In this document: one piece after another, positions 24,457 to 37,300 of the stretch
Numbering within the stretch: the first letter of the stretch is position 1
Layout: the number at the start of each line of letters is the position of its first letter
Program-made: the position numbers and the translations under genes
DNA from: Mesaphorura yosii
Taxonomy: Eukaryota; Arthropoda; Collembola; Poduromorpha; Tullbergiidae
Assembly: GCA_009869945.1 (NCBI GenBank)
Contig: WIXG01000099.1
Coordinates: forward strand, 162,137-226,136
Length of the DNA: 64,000 bases
Reading direction: 5' to 3'
The notes under the pieces: generated by a model
Databases searched by the model: none
Seen by the model: only the letters and a program-made list of their open reading frames with translations
Told to the model about the DNA's origin: nothing

Positions 24457-26429
24457 GAGATGATAACCAGAACAAAAAAATACTTCGGAATGTGTGAAGG
24501 CCTGAAGTTGGTGAAACTTTACACAAAAGATACCATAAAATTAACGATTGATCTAAGGCAGCACAACACTTCCACCGTTACTAAATTCTGAAACTACAAA
24601 TAAGTTGAAATAAGACTATTGACACTTACTGAATGGAACGAATTAATGAATTCGATTTTTAGCGCTGTTAAATTAATTACTATTACTGCTAACTTGATTG
24701 CTATTACTTGCTTGTCGATTTAACAAGCTTGCTAATTCGGATTTTCAAGTTGCCAATATTGTTGATGTGAACCGCGCAAGTTGATGTAAGTACTTTATGG
24801 AGATAAATTAGTATCAGTCGCAATTAATGAAGGAATCTACACAATTTGAAAACTCCCATAAATGCATGCAGCGCTGCGGCAAGGAATCGACTTGAGTTTG
24901 ACACAACAATGTTCAATAATTAAGCTTCTGTTTTTAACAATACGATTGTAAACGCAAGTGAATGAATTCTCTTACGTTGTGTGCACGCACTTATCATTCG
25001 GTTCAGCATTCACTTTGCATTGCTTTTGTAGTACAGCTGGAGTAACCCAAAGGGCGCTGCCATTCGAACACCTTCCACTGGTGAACTGAGTTCAACATCA
25101 ACACACGGTTAACAGGGAACAGTGAGCAAGATCATGTTGTCAAATGCACATTTAGCTGGTTGCTGTTGCTGGTGGAGTACCGAGTTTTTGTTTCCAACTC
25201 GTTTCGGCCTGGAATCATACGGGTTTGATGGGTGCTGCACTGCACTAACTGAGACTGGGATGGAGAGATGATCGTCTCGTTTTGGTATGGAAAAGAGTAC
25301 AAAGATAGCTCTCCGGTATCTCTCCAATTTTTGCGAACTCCAACTGAATCTCGCTGAAGTGGTTGAAGAAATGCCAACCAAACTCCGACTCGCGGATAGT
25401 AATAGCGAAGTTCACTTCACTCAAACTTTGCTGAGCTGGGTCTGTCTCATAATTAGCTTGGAGCAAAACAAAAGTCTGTACAGAAGTCACAGCCTAATTT
25501 TCTCAAATGACAATGCACGAATGACCAATGCTCAACGCAAAGCTTTGGAGAATAATAATAAATTATTCAGTTTTAATACTGAAATCGAGTCGATGTTGAT
25601 TTTTCGCTTTCATGCTTCGCAATTCTCAATACCCGACCCCACAATGCCACGGGAAAAATCATTCTCTTTTGAGACCACGCGCGGTGCCCAACCTTTGACC
25701 CTTGACTGATCATCGACCACCACATTACGGCCGCCATGCACGAATACTTTGTTTATTACAAGCTTGCTTGCTTGTTTCAAGATATGAATAAATTATATCC
25801 AATTGAATTTATTATTAATACGATGTAAATAAAATACTTCCTCCATCGATTGCGTAGTTTCAAGCACGGACGCGTGGCCAACCTCCGATTCCGAGCCATA
25901 CAGCCACATTTCACCCCGGGAGATAATAAGCAAACTTGCCGATTGCTAAGAAACCATCCTGTTGGAATTGTTACGTGGCACTCCGTGACTAGTGTGGTCA
26001 TGGCCGTGAACAAAATACTGGCTAAATTGAAGTAATGTATCGCAAGAGATTGCAAGATGGAAGAAAAGACACACACACAAGCTAAAAAGGCCCATAAATT
26101 GCCTTATTTGTTGAAAATCACAATAAAAGCAAAAATAAGATTCATTCCAAATTACACGGCACGGGCTTCAGCAGGTGTGCCAGCAGCTATTTTTATTCGT
26201 TGGGATCAAATTCAACTAAATATTGGCTAAGATGTTGCTTCAAGCTTCCAGGAGGTTTTGCGGAGGCAATTTTACCAACAATAAATTCTCAGCACACACT
26301 CAGTTCTATTAAAATGTCGAAGATAAAAGAAAACCAAGAAATTTTTGTTAATTTGATTGGAACTACACGGAAATACTGTAAGAAGGAAGTTGTCCCAGGT
26401 GCACTTCCTGCTCGCTCCCACAGAATGCC
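24457..26429. other. Intergenic, no gene recognised
   Basis: Contains the WTAP promoter side and the 3' flank of the small minus-strand gene. Overlapping open frames at 25.1-25.7 kb on both strands have no ATG-anchored, family-like product and are treated as chance. Confidence 0.45.
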
Positions 26430-27119
26430 TTAGTACGGATAATTTTGCAGCTGGAAATCTTGTGACGTCTCGCTTCCGAAACACTGAACATGAACGGTCA
26501 GTTCGAGCGCATCGGATTCGTTCTTCAGTTCAGAGAAATACTTTGATTGGCAGATTTTCCACTTTTGTGGATCATCCTGACTTGTAATCTCGCGAGGGGT
26601 AGAATCCTCCTCTGTACACGAATTCATCGGAAAAATGACACTTTACTCACGAGTCATGAATGATCTCAATTAATTGCGCTAGCCATCAAAATCGCTCACC
26701 GTGCTGAACAGCTTCCACATTTGTGAGCTTGAACTCCATATGATACGGTATGCGGTACTTAATTGGTGATATGAGTTCCGCACGTCCGTAAAAGTAGTCT
26801 TGATCGCTGTCTAGTGAGATTCTCCACGTGTAGTTTCGACCTAGACTCCCACGTACCTCAAATGACAGAGACAGGGAAGGCCACGATTTGTCATCGATGA
26901 TCATTGAAATTTCTGAGATTCTCCAACGAATTGTGGTTTTGCTCTTCAGCGGCTGCAACAAAATGCATGTTGCATGTTACAGTTTACATGAAAATAAACT
27001 TACGATTCTTCCCTGTATGATGAACGGAGAGTGAGGGATTCCAAACTTACCCGTGTTTGATACACATCCGAGCTCACATCATTCGTTGGGGAGCCACTGT
27101 CGGCAGGATCTGGGTCCAT
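26430..27119 (-). CDS. Small protein with a possible MATH/TRAF-like fold
   Basis: Three exons, 167 aa: 27119-27051, 26952-26700, 26611-26430, all joins in phase, starting at an ATG (MDPDPADSGSPTND). The middle resembles a MATH domain layout: TIRWRISEISM, then SLSFEVRGSLGRNYTWRISL (a strand, a turn with Gly, then Trp), YHMEFKLTNVE, and finally WKICQSKYFSEL with LELTVHVQCFG as last strands. No BTB domain follows, so it is not a SPOP-type adaptor unless more exons lie downstream. Family assignment rests on pattern only, not on alignment. Function unknown. Confidence 0.6.
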
Positions 27120-29151
27120 GATTTTTCTGTCGCACCAAAACAAGCAATCCAAGCACATTAATGACAATCACACGCGAAAATTCATGAATGCTTCAAAATA
27201 CTCTTTTATCTTATCACATCATAGCCTAGCTAATCAACTCCCCTGCAGTGCACACAATGCAGAGTCAGACAGTGAATGAACTTTACTTAGGTCGGTTAGT
27301 TGACTCTATCAAGAAACCGATGACTAACGAACTGGATTGTCGTGATTCTAGCCGCACTCATTGAACTATCGAACCCAACTGACTGAATGCAGCGTTCGAC
27401 ATTGGCAGGGACTTGATTGAGTAACTCCTTCACATTATACTAACAGGCAAGTGTTTACATTAAAATAACTTAAGACATTGTAGCAGCATTCACATTTGTA
27501 TTACAGTGTACAGACGCAGCAGAGGCGGCATTGACTGAAAATTAGCGTTGGTTGTATTCTGCGAGGCGGTGGTAATAAAACATGGCCATGGTTGCCTTGA
27601 ATCGTAATTGTTATACATTTTGTCTAGTTATTATTTTGCTCGCATCGTGCGTCTGCGAGCACTGACTAAGCGTCCCTGCATGCGCCATGCCAAGTGTAAA
27701 TGTTTACGTTAGCAGTGAATGTACTTTACATTTTACATTTCTGTCTCAAAATGAAGCGTTTGTTAATCTCAAACACTCACGCAAGTAAGTTCTGGTGTAC
27801 GCGCACAATGCACCAGACGGAGACGCCAGGCTATAAAATTGTAATGAACCCTGCGCCTGTGCTGTTTGTGGTGGCTGGACTGAAGGTTAGCGTCATCGGC
27901 GTCTTGAATTTGTCTTTTCGCTTCCTTTTAAGAATCCATAACGCAAGACTTCACTGCAGCGTAAGCACTAATTCAACACTGGCAACTGTCATTGACGACT
28001 GTCACAGTCGGCAATTTAAAACTACGCACTTCAACCTCCAAACTGGCGACATTAGTCTGCTAATTTAGATTTTAATGTGTTTCGTGCCACTTTTGATGAC
28101 TTACTGTAATTGGAAGCTTGAATTGAATTGTTGAATAACAATGCAGCTAGTGCAGTGATTTCACAATTCACGGACAAGTTTCCGGAATATGCAAACTGCA
28201 ATGCGCGATGGAAAAAGGAATCCAACGTAGTAGCACTGTCAGAAGTCTAATGCAAGTTTTATTATGCGCAGGCACACGTCTGAGATGAAACACAGCAAAC
28301 GCTGAGTGGTTGCGTCTCGAATGAGATGAATGAATGAAATTCCGCCACAACAATGCAGCTATTTATATGTACGCGTGGACTCCTCGCATTATTGAAACAA
28401 AATTAACGCTCACGGTTAAGACGCGTAGCTTCCATCATACTTATTAATAGAGCAAGGAAAAAATGTCACAGCTAATATTCAGTTTTTTTTGCGGCGCTCC
28501 AGATTGCATATTGCTCAAAAGCAGTGCATTAACATGATGACTGTCATTACGTCATCAGGCAATACCGTCATTAGGCTGGCTGGCGTAGAAAGAAATGCCA
28601 CAAATGAGCGACAGGATGAAGGAGTCCATGTATGGAATGCTCCGATTGAATCATGGCTCTATAGATTAGTGACGGCATTTAATTATCATGAATGGTGACT
28701 AATTTCATTCCCAGCCTGAAACCAGCTACGTCTGTTTGTGTGCCTTGAAAAATTCTCAATGATATCTGTTCTGTTCACCAACCTCTCACAGAATGTTTCT
28801 GACTGTAAGTCGTCAATTAACGAATTCGGAGCATGAATTTTGAAACTTTCCCAACGAGAACTAAGTTTACTCGTCCTCTGATTCTTGGACTAATTCCACT
28901 CATAATTCATCGTGGGTTGGGAATTGAGGAGGTAGAACTAAAAGCATATTTTTGCCGACTTAAGAGATTAAAATCTGGAACTTTGCGGAAAGAAGAGGCT
29001 TTTTGTACAACAAACCACAAGAACTCAGTGCACGGAATGTTCGTACCACTGCAATGAGAGTCTGAAGACACCAAATTTGAGACTTGCGTCACGTGTGACC
29101 AGTTTGTCCAGTCCAAAATTTAATATCGGGATTAAGCTTTTTCATTTAAGG

Positions 29152-29172
29152 CGAGATGAAAATTTCATCTCG
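29152..29172. repeat. Perfect 10-bp palindrome with 1-nt centre
   Basis: CGAGATGAAA and TTTCATCTCG face each other around a single A. It is isolated in AT-rich DNA. No terminal duplications were seen. Confidence 0.5.
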
Positions 29173-31369
29173 TCATTAATCAAAAATCTTAAATTATCAT
29201 TTAATGATGATTGCGATTGTAGCTCCCTGGATGTCCTGACCTTGTAACATCATTCGCTCATGAAAGGAGGACCGACATGGTGTCTGACATGACACGCTAC
29301 GTACACGTTCGTAAATATTGACTCGTGCTCATCAACACCAAATAACATTATGATGACTTGATGACCATCTTCTTTCGCACTGCACCGCAATGGAGACCGG
29401 ACACTGTCTCAAGAAGTGAAGCAAATTCATTCTGGAGGATGGGCGAGGATGTCTCCGCAACGGGTTTGTTTCATTTATTTTCGTTGCACGTGTTTACTCT
29501 TGTTAATTTTGTTGACAGAGGTAGTAAAGATTCTTTCTGTCCGTGTCCATGCTTTCGGCTTTCAGGTTCACTTAGAGTGTTGATGACGATAAAAGCGCCG
29601 AATCAACCTTGTGCCCTTCTCAAGGGAATTCGATGTGACGCAACGGACGCCGCATCATTGTTATTGTGACCAGCATTCACTACATTGCAGCTCGAGTTGC
29701 AAATATTTGCTTTGTTCTATTACGGCTTGCTTGCTTTCTTACTCCACACCAGAAAAGTGTTTTCGGAACCAAGAATAGATCTCCGGTCAATCTTCGTAAA
29801 TTAAAAGTTGCCTCAAACTTTAATACTATCGGAGAAGGCATGAGTATCGAATTAAATTCCTACGCTCAACTGCATGCAACAACAAAAGTGCGCCAATGTT
29901 TCGAAGGAGATGCATGAAATGCGATTTCAATCGAAGGTAGGCTATGAACTTCGTGAAATGTGCTAATCTTTGACGATGTTTTCTTCTGGGAGAAACTTCA
30001 TTGCTCGAATTAGAACTTTCAAACAAATGGCCTGAGCAGCCGGAGACTTGACGTAGAATCTTTAACCAGAAACGACGAGACAAAAGATGACACAAAGACA
30101 AATTTTCTCTTTTCTGTTAAACATTCAACCTTTACCGGCTTGCCTCTAATTAGATTGACTTGTCACTGGCTTCAAAGGCTACACAATGTAGCAGCAACAC
30201 GTGATGTTCCGACACAATGGCGCAAAATGTGATTTGGTTAGAATCATAGTCATCGGAATTATGTCCTTACTGTATGTAGTCCATCATGTGGCGGTCACAA
30301 GCGAAATGCGAGCCTGTGAGCATCTCAGGTTCGAATTTCTGCATACATGCCCATTCGCTTAAACTCGTAAACACTGTGCCAGCAGACATTATTGTATTAT
30401 TGTTTAGACACAAGCTCAAGCACAAGCCCGACCCATGAGATTTATGAGTTTAGCTCGACAGAAGTCACGGAATGAGACCATATTACAACGAAGTAAGCGA
30501 ATGCAATATTATTGCGCTTGTCGTGCTTATTTATTCTAGCCGTCGAGATTAAATTTTAGCATGTCATTCCCTTGCTCATTGTTTCATTATTAGCAGTCAG
30601 TCTACTGGTACAATAAAAATCAGGAGACAAATATTTGCGTTGACATCCGAGACCTGCCAGACCGAGCAGAGCTTATGGATGGTTCAGTTCCAAGAACTGG
30701 TCATCCATACAAGCGAAGTCACGAGAATGCAATGGCAGTGGCAATCGCATAGGAGCCATAGACCCATAAACCTTGACAATTCCAGCACCACAACGAGCGA
30801 AGGTTTCATGAGAATGGGGTAAAAGAATCCAATTTTGAATAATTTGTTATTTTATCTTATTCACATTATTGCATTCGTTGCTCGCTCCATATAAAATGAT
30901 ACGTCACGTTCTTCTTACCATTCACGCTAGACGCTACGCTCTCTTTTCATGCGTTGGGACGCTTTGATATTTGAGCCACCGCAGCTCAGCCAGCACAGCT
31001 TGAGCCTGTGTCTGAGCCAGTATTTATGAGAGACAAGTTCAAAATGCATACCAGGAACAGGGCCGGAAATGTGATACGCTTTGGCTGTTTCGTTTGAGGT
31101 TCGGCAGACTGAATTCGATTCGAGTTTCTTCCTTTTCCGGCGAGCGTCTTCCACTTTTGATCATAATCATGACTACAACTGAGCCACAGTTGCGCCTTGC
31201 ACGCTGCTCACTCTCGTTGTTAAAAAGCGGACGAATTTGAATTTTGTGTCGGCTGAACTTCATCATTTTGTGTTTCTCAGTCTTTTAATTTCGTTATGGT
31301 AAGGTTGCTCTGCATTCATGCATATACCTTCCCGGAAATTATCTGGAAATTAACGCCCAATTAAGTTGA

Positions 31370-31389
31370 TCGCCTCAAAACTGAGGCGA
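31370..31389. repeat. 8-bp hairpin
   Basis: TCGCCTCA, loop AAAC, then TGAGGCGA. Perfect but short, and could be chance. Confidence 0.35.
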
Positions 31390-34300
31390 CTGCGACCAGT
31401 GACTGGCAGCCGGGGTTTGCTAAAATAACAGAAATGATTTCCGTTGTTGAACCTGTACGTCCAGATCAGACTTCTCAAAAATGGAAAATATTAAAAGAAA
31501 CATTCGACTATTCACCCGGATAACTAAAAAAAACTGCTGTGCGACAAGAGTCAATTTAACTGGAACTCTCATTAGTCGGCTATACAGGGAATATCTTCAA
31601 ATTGCCTACATGGCTGTACGTACGAACGCGAAGAAAAGACGAAAACTGAATTTGCCGTAGTCATTGCTGACTAATCCCATACATATGTCAATTCATGTGT
31701 TTTCTTTAGGCTGAAAATTTTTCGCGCTAGATGCTATTCTTGCTTCAGTCGTTTTCAGTCCGGCATTACAGCAGGACGCAGATAGTACGCCCGCACGTGA
31801 TGGTGATCACAATGGGGACTCCTCGCCGGCCCGCCCGCATCCGCGATTTGTTTCTTGAACACGTATTGTATTTCATACTTTTTCAGAACAACTCATGCAT
31901 TTCATTAGATCAAAGATTTCCCAGAAGTAAAGCCAAAGGCAAACAACTAAACTACCTCTTTCTGTTTGTATGTTGTAATTCGACTGTTGTGGAGCCTGCT
32001 ACCGTCGAATCTTAAACAGAATCTATTGATCGCACTTTAGCTTCATGGATGCGGGAAACGGAAATAAAACTAATTTGTAGAATTCGTACTCAGCACTGGA
32101 CGATAAGTAATAAGAACAGAACGCTCTATGAAGCTGAAGTGTGACCAGCGTCACTGATCATCACTGCCATTGCCACCCGCTTCTGAGTCTGCTTTCGCAG
32201 AATCAGATTATTATCCTCGGGTTATCTTTGTCAGATCTTCAGGACTGGAGCTCCAAGACGCCTTTTCCTTTGGTCGTTCGTCGGACACGTCTCGTAATGA
32301 GAAAATGTAGCTTTCTGAGAAAATGGAAATAATTAGAAATTGTCTTTGCAGTGCTCTGGCTCACACGGTCTGCCTTTAAGGTTTTACTCGAGAATAAGCG
32401 GAGCAATAAACTGTGACTGTACTCGTTTCTTTGTCCTAATGCACGTCGCGGGTTCCTGCAGGAAGCAGAGAACACATTTTTGGTCAAGATTGTCATTTTT
32501 TCTCAGCGGAGCTCTTCAGGTCATGAGCATTACTTTCTCCCGACTACAATAATCATAATAATGGTAGGATAGATATTAACATTACGGTAATTTTGGAATT
32601 AGCGCATCAAATTAGCCTATTTTTTTTACTCTGAATTGTGTGGCTGGGACGATAGAGTAATGCCCTGTGGCACTTGAAACGTTCCCTCATCTTTTCGATT
32701 TTGTGGCAGTCTCTCGGAAAATATGTTTTGTCTGAGAACTCGGCATTGGCAGAGCGCCACTTTCTCATTTTGTTTCGAATTCTGATACAATCTTCGATAG
32801 TTAATAGACGATTATCGACTCTCGATAGTAGGAAGAGTGAGCCAGGCAGGTCTTTCAGCATTCACTTCCAGTTCCGAGAAACTGTCTTATAACACTGAAA
32901 GCTCGAAGCATGATAAAATACATTCTGAGATGATGCTTCGAGGAGCACTTTGCTCAGTGGGGCTTCGTCGACAGGCCTTGCTATCAAACTTTCTCCTTCC
33001 GTTTATAGCCATACAGGAAACCACATCACGGAAAGTCAATTTTGGAGGCCTGTTCTGAGAAGACCTTGGTATTTTTATAGCAGATATTAGTTGTTAAAAT
33101 ATTGAGATACTCTATTTGAGTTTGTTCTTGCACTGCTGCAGAAAGTTTTTCTCTCTGGCATTCTTCCTCCGAAGCAGGCGAGTAGAAACAGAAAAATAAC
33201 TGTGAAGGTTAGTTCCAAATTGGTTAGACTGTTTAGAAAGGAATTTTAATAAGAATTGAATTTTCCATACTTCGTGTGAGCTCGCTTCGTGCTTGAGTAT
33301 TTGATTCCAGTGAAAGCAGGGAATAAGCATTCAGCATTAAACAGCACGCAGCATAAACAAGGCAAGGCCAATGCGCATATAATTGTACGAACAAACAGTG
33401 CACTGCTTTAGTGGTGTAGAAATGTGATCTTTTGCTCTTGGAAGCAATCAAATCGTGTTGGATTTTACAACACACAATAAAAACCTACACAATAGCAAAC
33501 ACGTAACACGATACCTTTCACGTCCTAGGCGATGCCATGTTAATTCAATGGGTTAACATCCTACCACCACATCCTCTCAATTTTGTGGCCTTCATGAATT
33601 GAAATGCACATTACATACACACGAACGGACGAAAGCGCTGAAATTGGAGAAACCAGAATTAGTCCGTTTCACAACTATCTCTGTCGAGGTGCGATTCCCT
33701 CACGACGGTGTGGGCAAGACAAATTGCTATATTTCAACAAATTTCGAACATTTTCTCACAAAATTCCAAACAGGCTGGCGTTGCCAGAAGGCTGGCGTTG
33801 CACTGGTCGCCAAATTGGTCACCGTCGTGCCCTTTAAGCTGAATGACATTCTGCTTAATTTGAGCTGAAGAAGTTTAAACGCGATTTTGCTTTAGGCTCG
33901 ACCTTTTCGAAATGAACTGCAAATGTAGACGCGAGTGTAGCGAAGTACGAATAACACGGGAGGATCGCGACGATCACTTACAAAGATACAGAAATGTGGG
34001 AATTGTGTCGTACGTGGTCTCCAAAATGCGAGTTGGTAAATGTGTAATGTGCCGTCGTTTCAATTTGCTTTCCGGCTGTTGTTCTCGGAATTAGAACTTG
34101 TATAAAAGCATTTTTCTATTTCACGGTTCATTTCATTTGTTGAACGTAAAAGCGGAGCACAATTTTTCGCATTTAGTCACGTCTCTTGTAATTTAATTTT
34201 CTAAAAAGTGTTTCCGAACGGACGGACGCGAGTCTAGACTTATAGTGTTGGAGAATGATTTTAAAAGCTGGAGCTGTGGTTAGGGGTTCGGTGGACAGCA

Positions 34301-37300
34301 AAAATGAATGTCAGCCAGCTTTGATCAGTCGCCTTAGTTGTGAAATGCCTTTCGAACGTGGTGTCTGCCCTATTGCATTCTGTCTGCTGATTTTAACGCA
34401 AATGGTAAATGGTGAAAGCAATATAAAGCAAATTTTTAGGATTCTGTTTGGTATTCAATGAGCGCTGTTCCGGGAAATCATAAGCAGCAATATCTTACGC
34501 GTTTCCCTTTAGGACTATTACTTCACTTACTGGAATAAGAAACCGAATCGGGTAAAAACATCACAATTGACCGAAACCATGAACCAATGAAATTTCTTTG
34601 TGGGATAAACCGGGGTCATACGCCTTCTCTGTGACAGTGACCGATCTGTGGCAGCGGATGATGCCAGTTTGGCTACGATGTCGGACTTTTTATACCCAAC
34701 TTCATTGTACAGGCTTTGTGTCACTCGTCATTCGTGCATTTGAATTCTAAGAGTAGAACAAACGCCTAAGTGGTGTAAGTCTGTCACGTTAGAATTGGAA
34801 GTGTACTTAATCCTCTGGCTAAAAAGGAATCAAAAAATTTAATTTATTTCCTTCACTATCTCCTATGAAGTGCTCAATTTGATATCCTTCAAAGTTATGT
34901 TCAACTGACTTGTCACACGAAGTTGCATTTGGGTTCATTTTCTGAAGCTGATCAAATACAAATACGGGGACTTCAGTCACCTTGTTTGAACAAGCACGTT
35001 CAATAGAATCTTTGACCTCATCTACCCGAAAGCATGCCATGCATTCGCCTCAAGTCATGACTGCACATGTCTCTGCACTGTCCTCAAAATATTTTTGAGC
35101 CTCCCATGAAAGGAGATTGTACTTTCGCAAACGCTACGCATGCCTTCAAAGGTCAAGCCATACAAGCGAACCGTTCTCAGAAGTTCAACATCCTGGCACA
35201 TCAGATCGTAGTACAATAATTTTAAGCCAATGGAAGCGTATTATCATGCTCTCGTTCCTTCGTCGACATCGTGGGCGTCTCGATTGGGCCTTGGCTTCTG
35301 TCTTCCTTTTCAATCTTGCGAGGTCGTGTGTACCACGGGCTCTGTACCAAGGCGGATTTTTAATCAAACGGTTTTGACTAAAAAGTACTGCTTTCTCCCG
35401 AGTGATCCCTAGAGTGTGCAGAGACGAAGAGATCGATGGAGCGCAGGTTGGCGTGACTCCTGATCCGTATTTATCAATCTTCAGTTAAAGGGTAGCGAAC
35501 GTGCGCTACTTTATTTTAAAGGACAATGCTGTCAATGCTCACACTTTCGGAACTTTGGAACCTGCATCTTGGAAATGGCGACTGACTTCATACTTTGTTC
35601 CTGCTTATAAATCGCGTACGATATTTGATATCACGTTGCGTTTCATATTGCTGGGAAATGGAAACACAAACCATCACATAAATTCGTTCCTTTTAACGAA
35701 TGCTCATACCACAGCAGCAGCAGCTTGGTGTTACGGAAACTAAAGTCCATTCCTGATTCTTATTGCTCAACCACAAACGGGCTTGAAATAAAAGTAAGAA
35801 ATTCGATACTTGAAAGAAAACAAGTGTGATTGGTTTGAAAAATCGAATTTTACAACTCCATATGTCATACGATATTATATTGGGTCCGAGAGATTGCCGA
35901 TGAGGGACGAATTTTATCCCATCAACCAAACGAAATCTTCTTGGCCTTATCGCTTTTCTGGTCTAGCAGACAAGCGCAAAAATTTAGAAACGTGGAGATT
36001 TGTTGCCTCTGTTAATCTCGGCAATGATCAAGTAGATACGTTGATCCACTTCGTTAAGGCTTGACGCTCGAAAACCAACCAATGTCTAATCGAAATTCGA
36101 AATTCAGAATTTGCAAGTCAAATCCTTGACGGACTCAATACTCGATCGCCCAAGTTCTTTTTCTCGACTTGATATTCTCTCTGACTTTGTATAAGAAAAT
36201 GTCCCGGAATCATGAAACCGGAATAAATTTGCCATCGTCATCGCGAGAGGCTTCAAAGGCCAAAGGTAAACACAGGAAGTTTGCACGGAATCATTAGGAC
36301 AATCGCCATCGTTTGGCCATCAGCAGAGAAGAACGTAAAAACAAAAATTCTAGAAAGACAAAGTTCAAAGGATTACTGTCATTGTCAATCAACGTCCAGA
36401 ATCTCAAAGCCCAGCAAATAAGATCTCCAGCTTTCAATTCTCTCCTGTTTCGTATCCTGGACACGACTACGGCAACATCTCAGTCAACAGCGCTCAGTCG
36501 GCACCAAGTCAGGATCTAGGCAAGATCGAACTCATCAAAGCGCAATGGACACAAATTCACAACGCAGTTTGTTATTTTTCCGTGGATCAAATTTCGCTCA
36601 AAGCCAGTACAATGAGCACCTGCAAAAAATGCTAACGAGTTGTTTGACAAGAAGCTGTAGAAGTCATAAGATCAAACAAGAAGGAAGTCATCTAATTGAG
36701 TACTCCTTTCAACCAATTCATGAGGAATTTCAAGGTAATGAAAGGTCTTGAAGTGCACTTCGACACGAGACAGTGTTTTCATTGTCAAATTGATCGTTTG
36801 AACTAAATTAAACATTTTTTTCTGTGAGGCGCTATAATGAAAGTCCCTTTGTTTGGAAAGTGTTTGCTCATATCATTAAAAAGTTAGACGAGCTCGTGTT
36901 TTGATTTTACACAATAAAAGACGTCAAACCGTACCAAAAATTAGGAGGCAGGAAAGCCTTCAGAGACGGGCTACAACAAAAGTTTTAGTTTCTTCCTCAT
37001 CGTGTTCCTTGGTCAATTCTTATTAATTAAAGTCGCAACTTTCTTCCCCTTTCACTTCATTTGCATGTTCAACAACACTTTACTGACACCTCGCCGACTT
37101 TTCATCTTTCTGTTGAGGAATTCAACCACCCAGAAAAAGATTCCTGGATGCTTTTGATTTTATTTAATTCTAGGCTTAGCCGGGGAAAAATTGGGTTCAA
37201 TTTCGTTATGAGCCAACGTCCTCCGTCACTCCTTCCAGACCGGGCAGTATAAAAATGTCACTGAAATTTAATTGCCAATTTACCACTCCAAATGAGATCA

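Noticed and set aside
25109-25709. Overlapping open frames of 75-140 codons on both strands
   Set aside because: Neither strand shows a domain, signal peptide or matching splice context, and the opposed frames mirror each other, as shadow ORFs do.
30300-30360. GGTTCGAAT, a tRNA B-box-like string
   Set aside because: The flanking bases do not form a T stem and no acceptor stem or A box could be drawn, so no tRNA is called.
34819-35040. 73-codon ATG-initiated minus-strand frame
   Set aside because: Composition looks somewhat protein-like, but there is no family resemblance and no partner exons were found.
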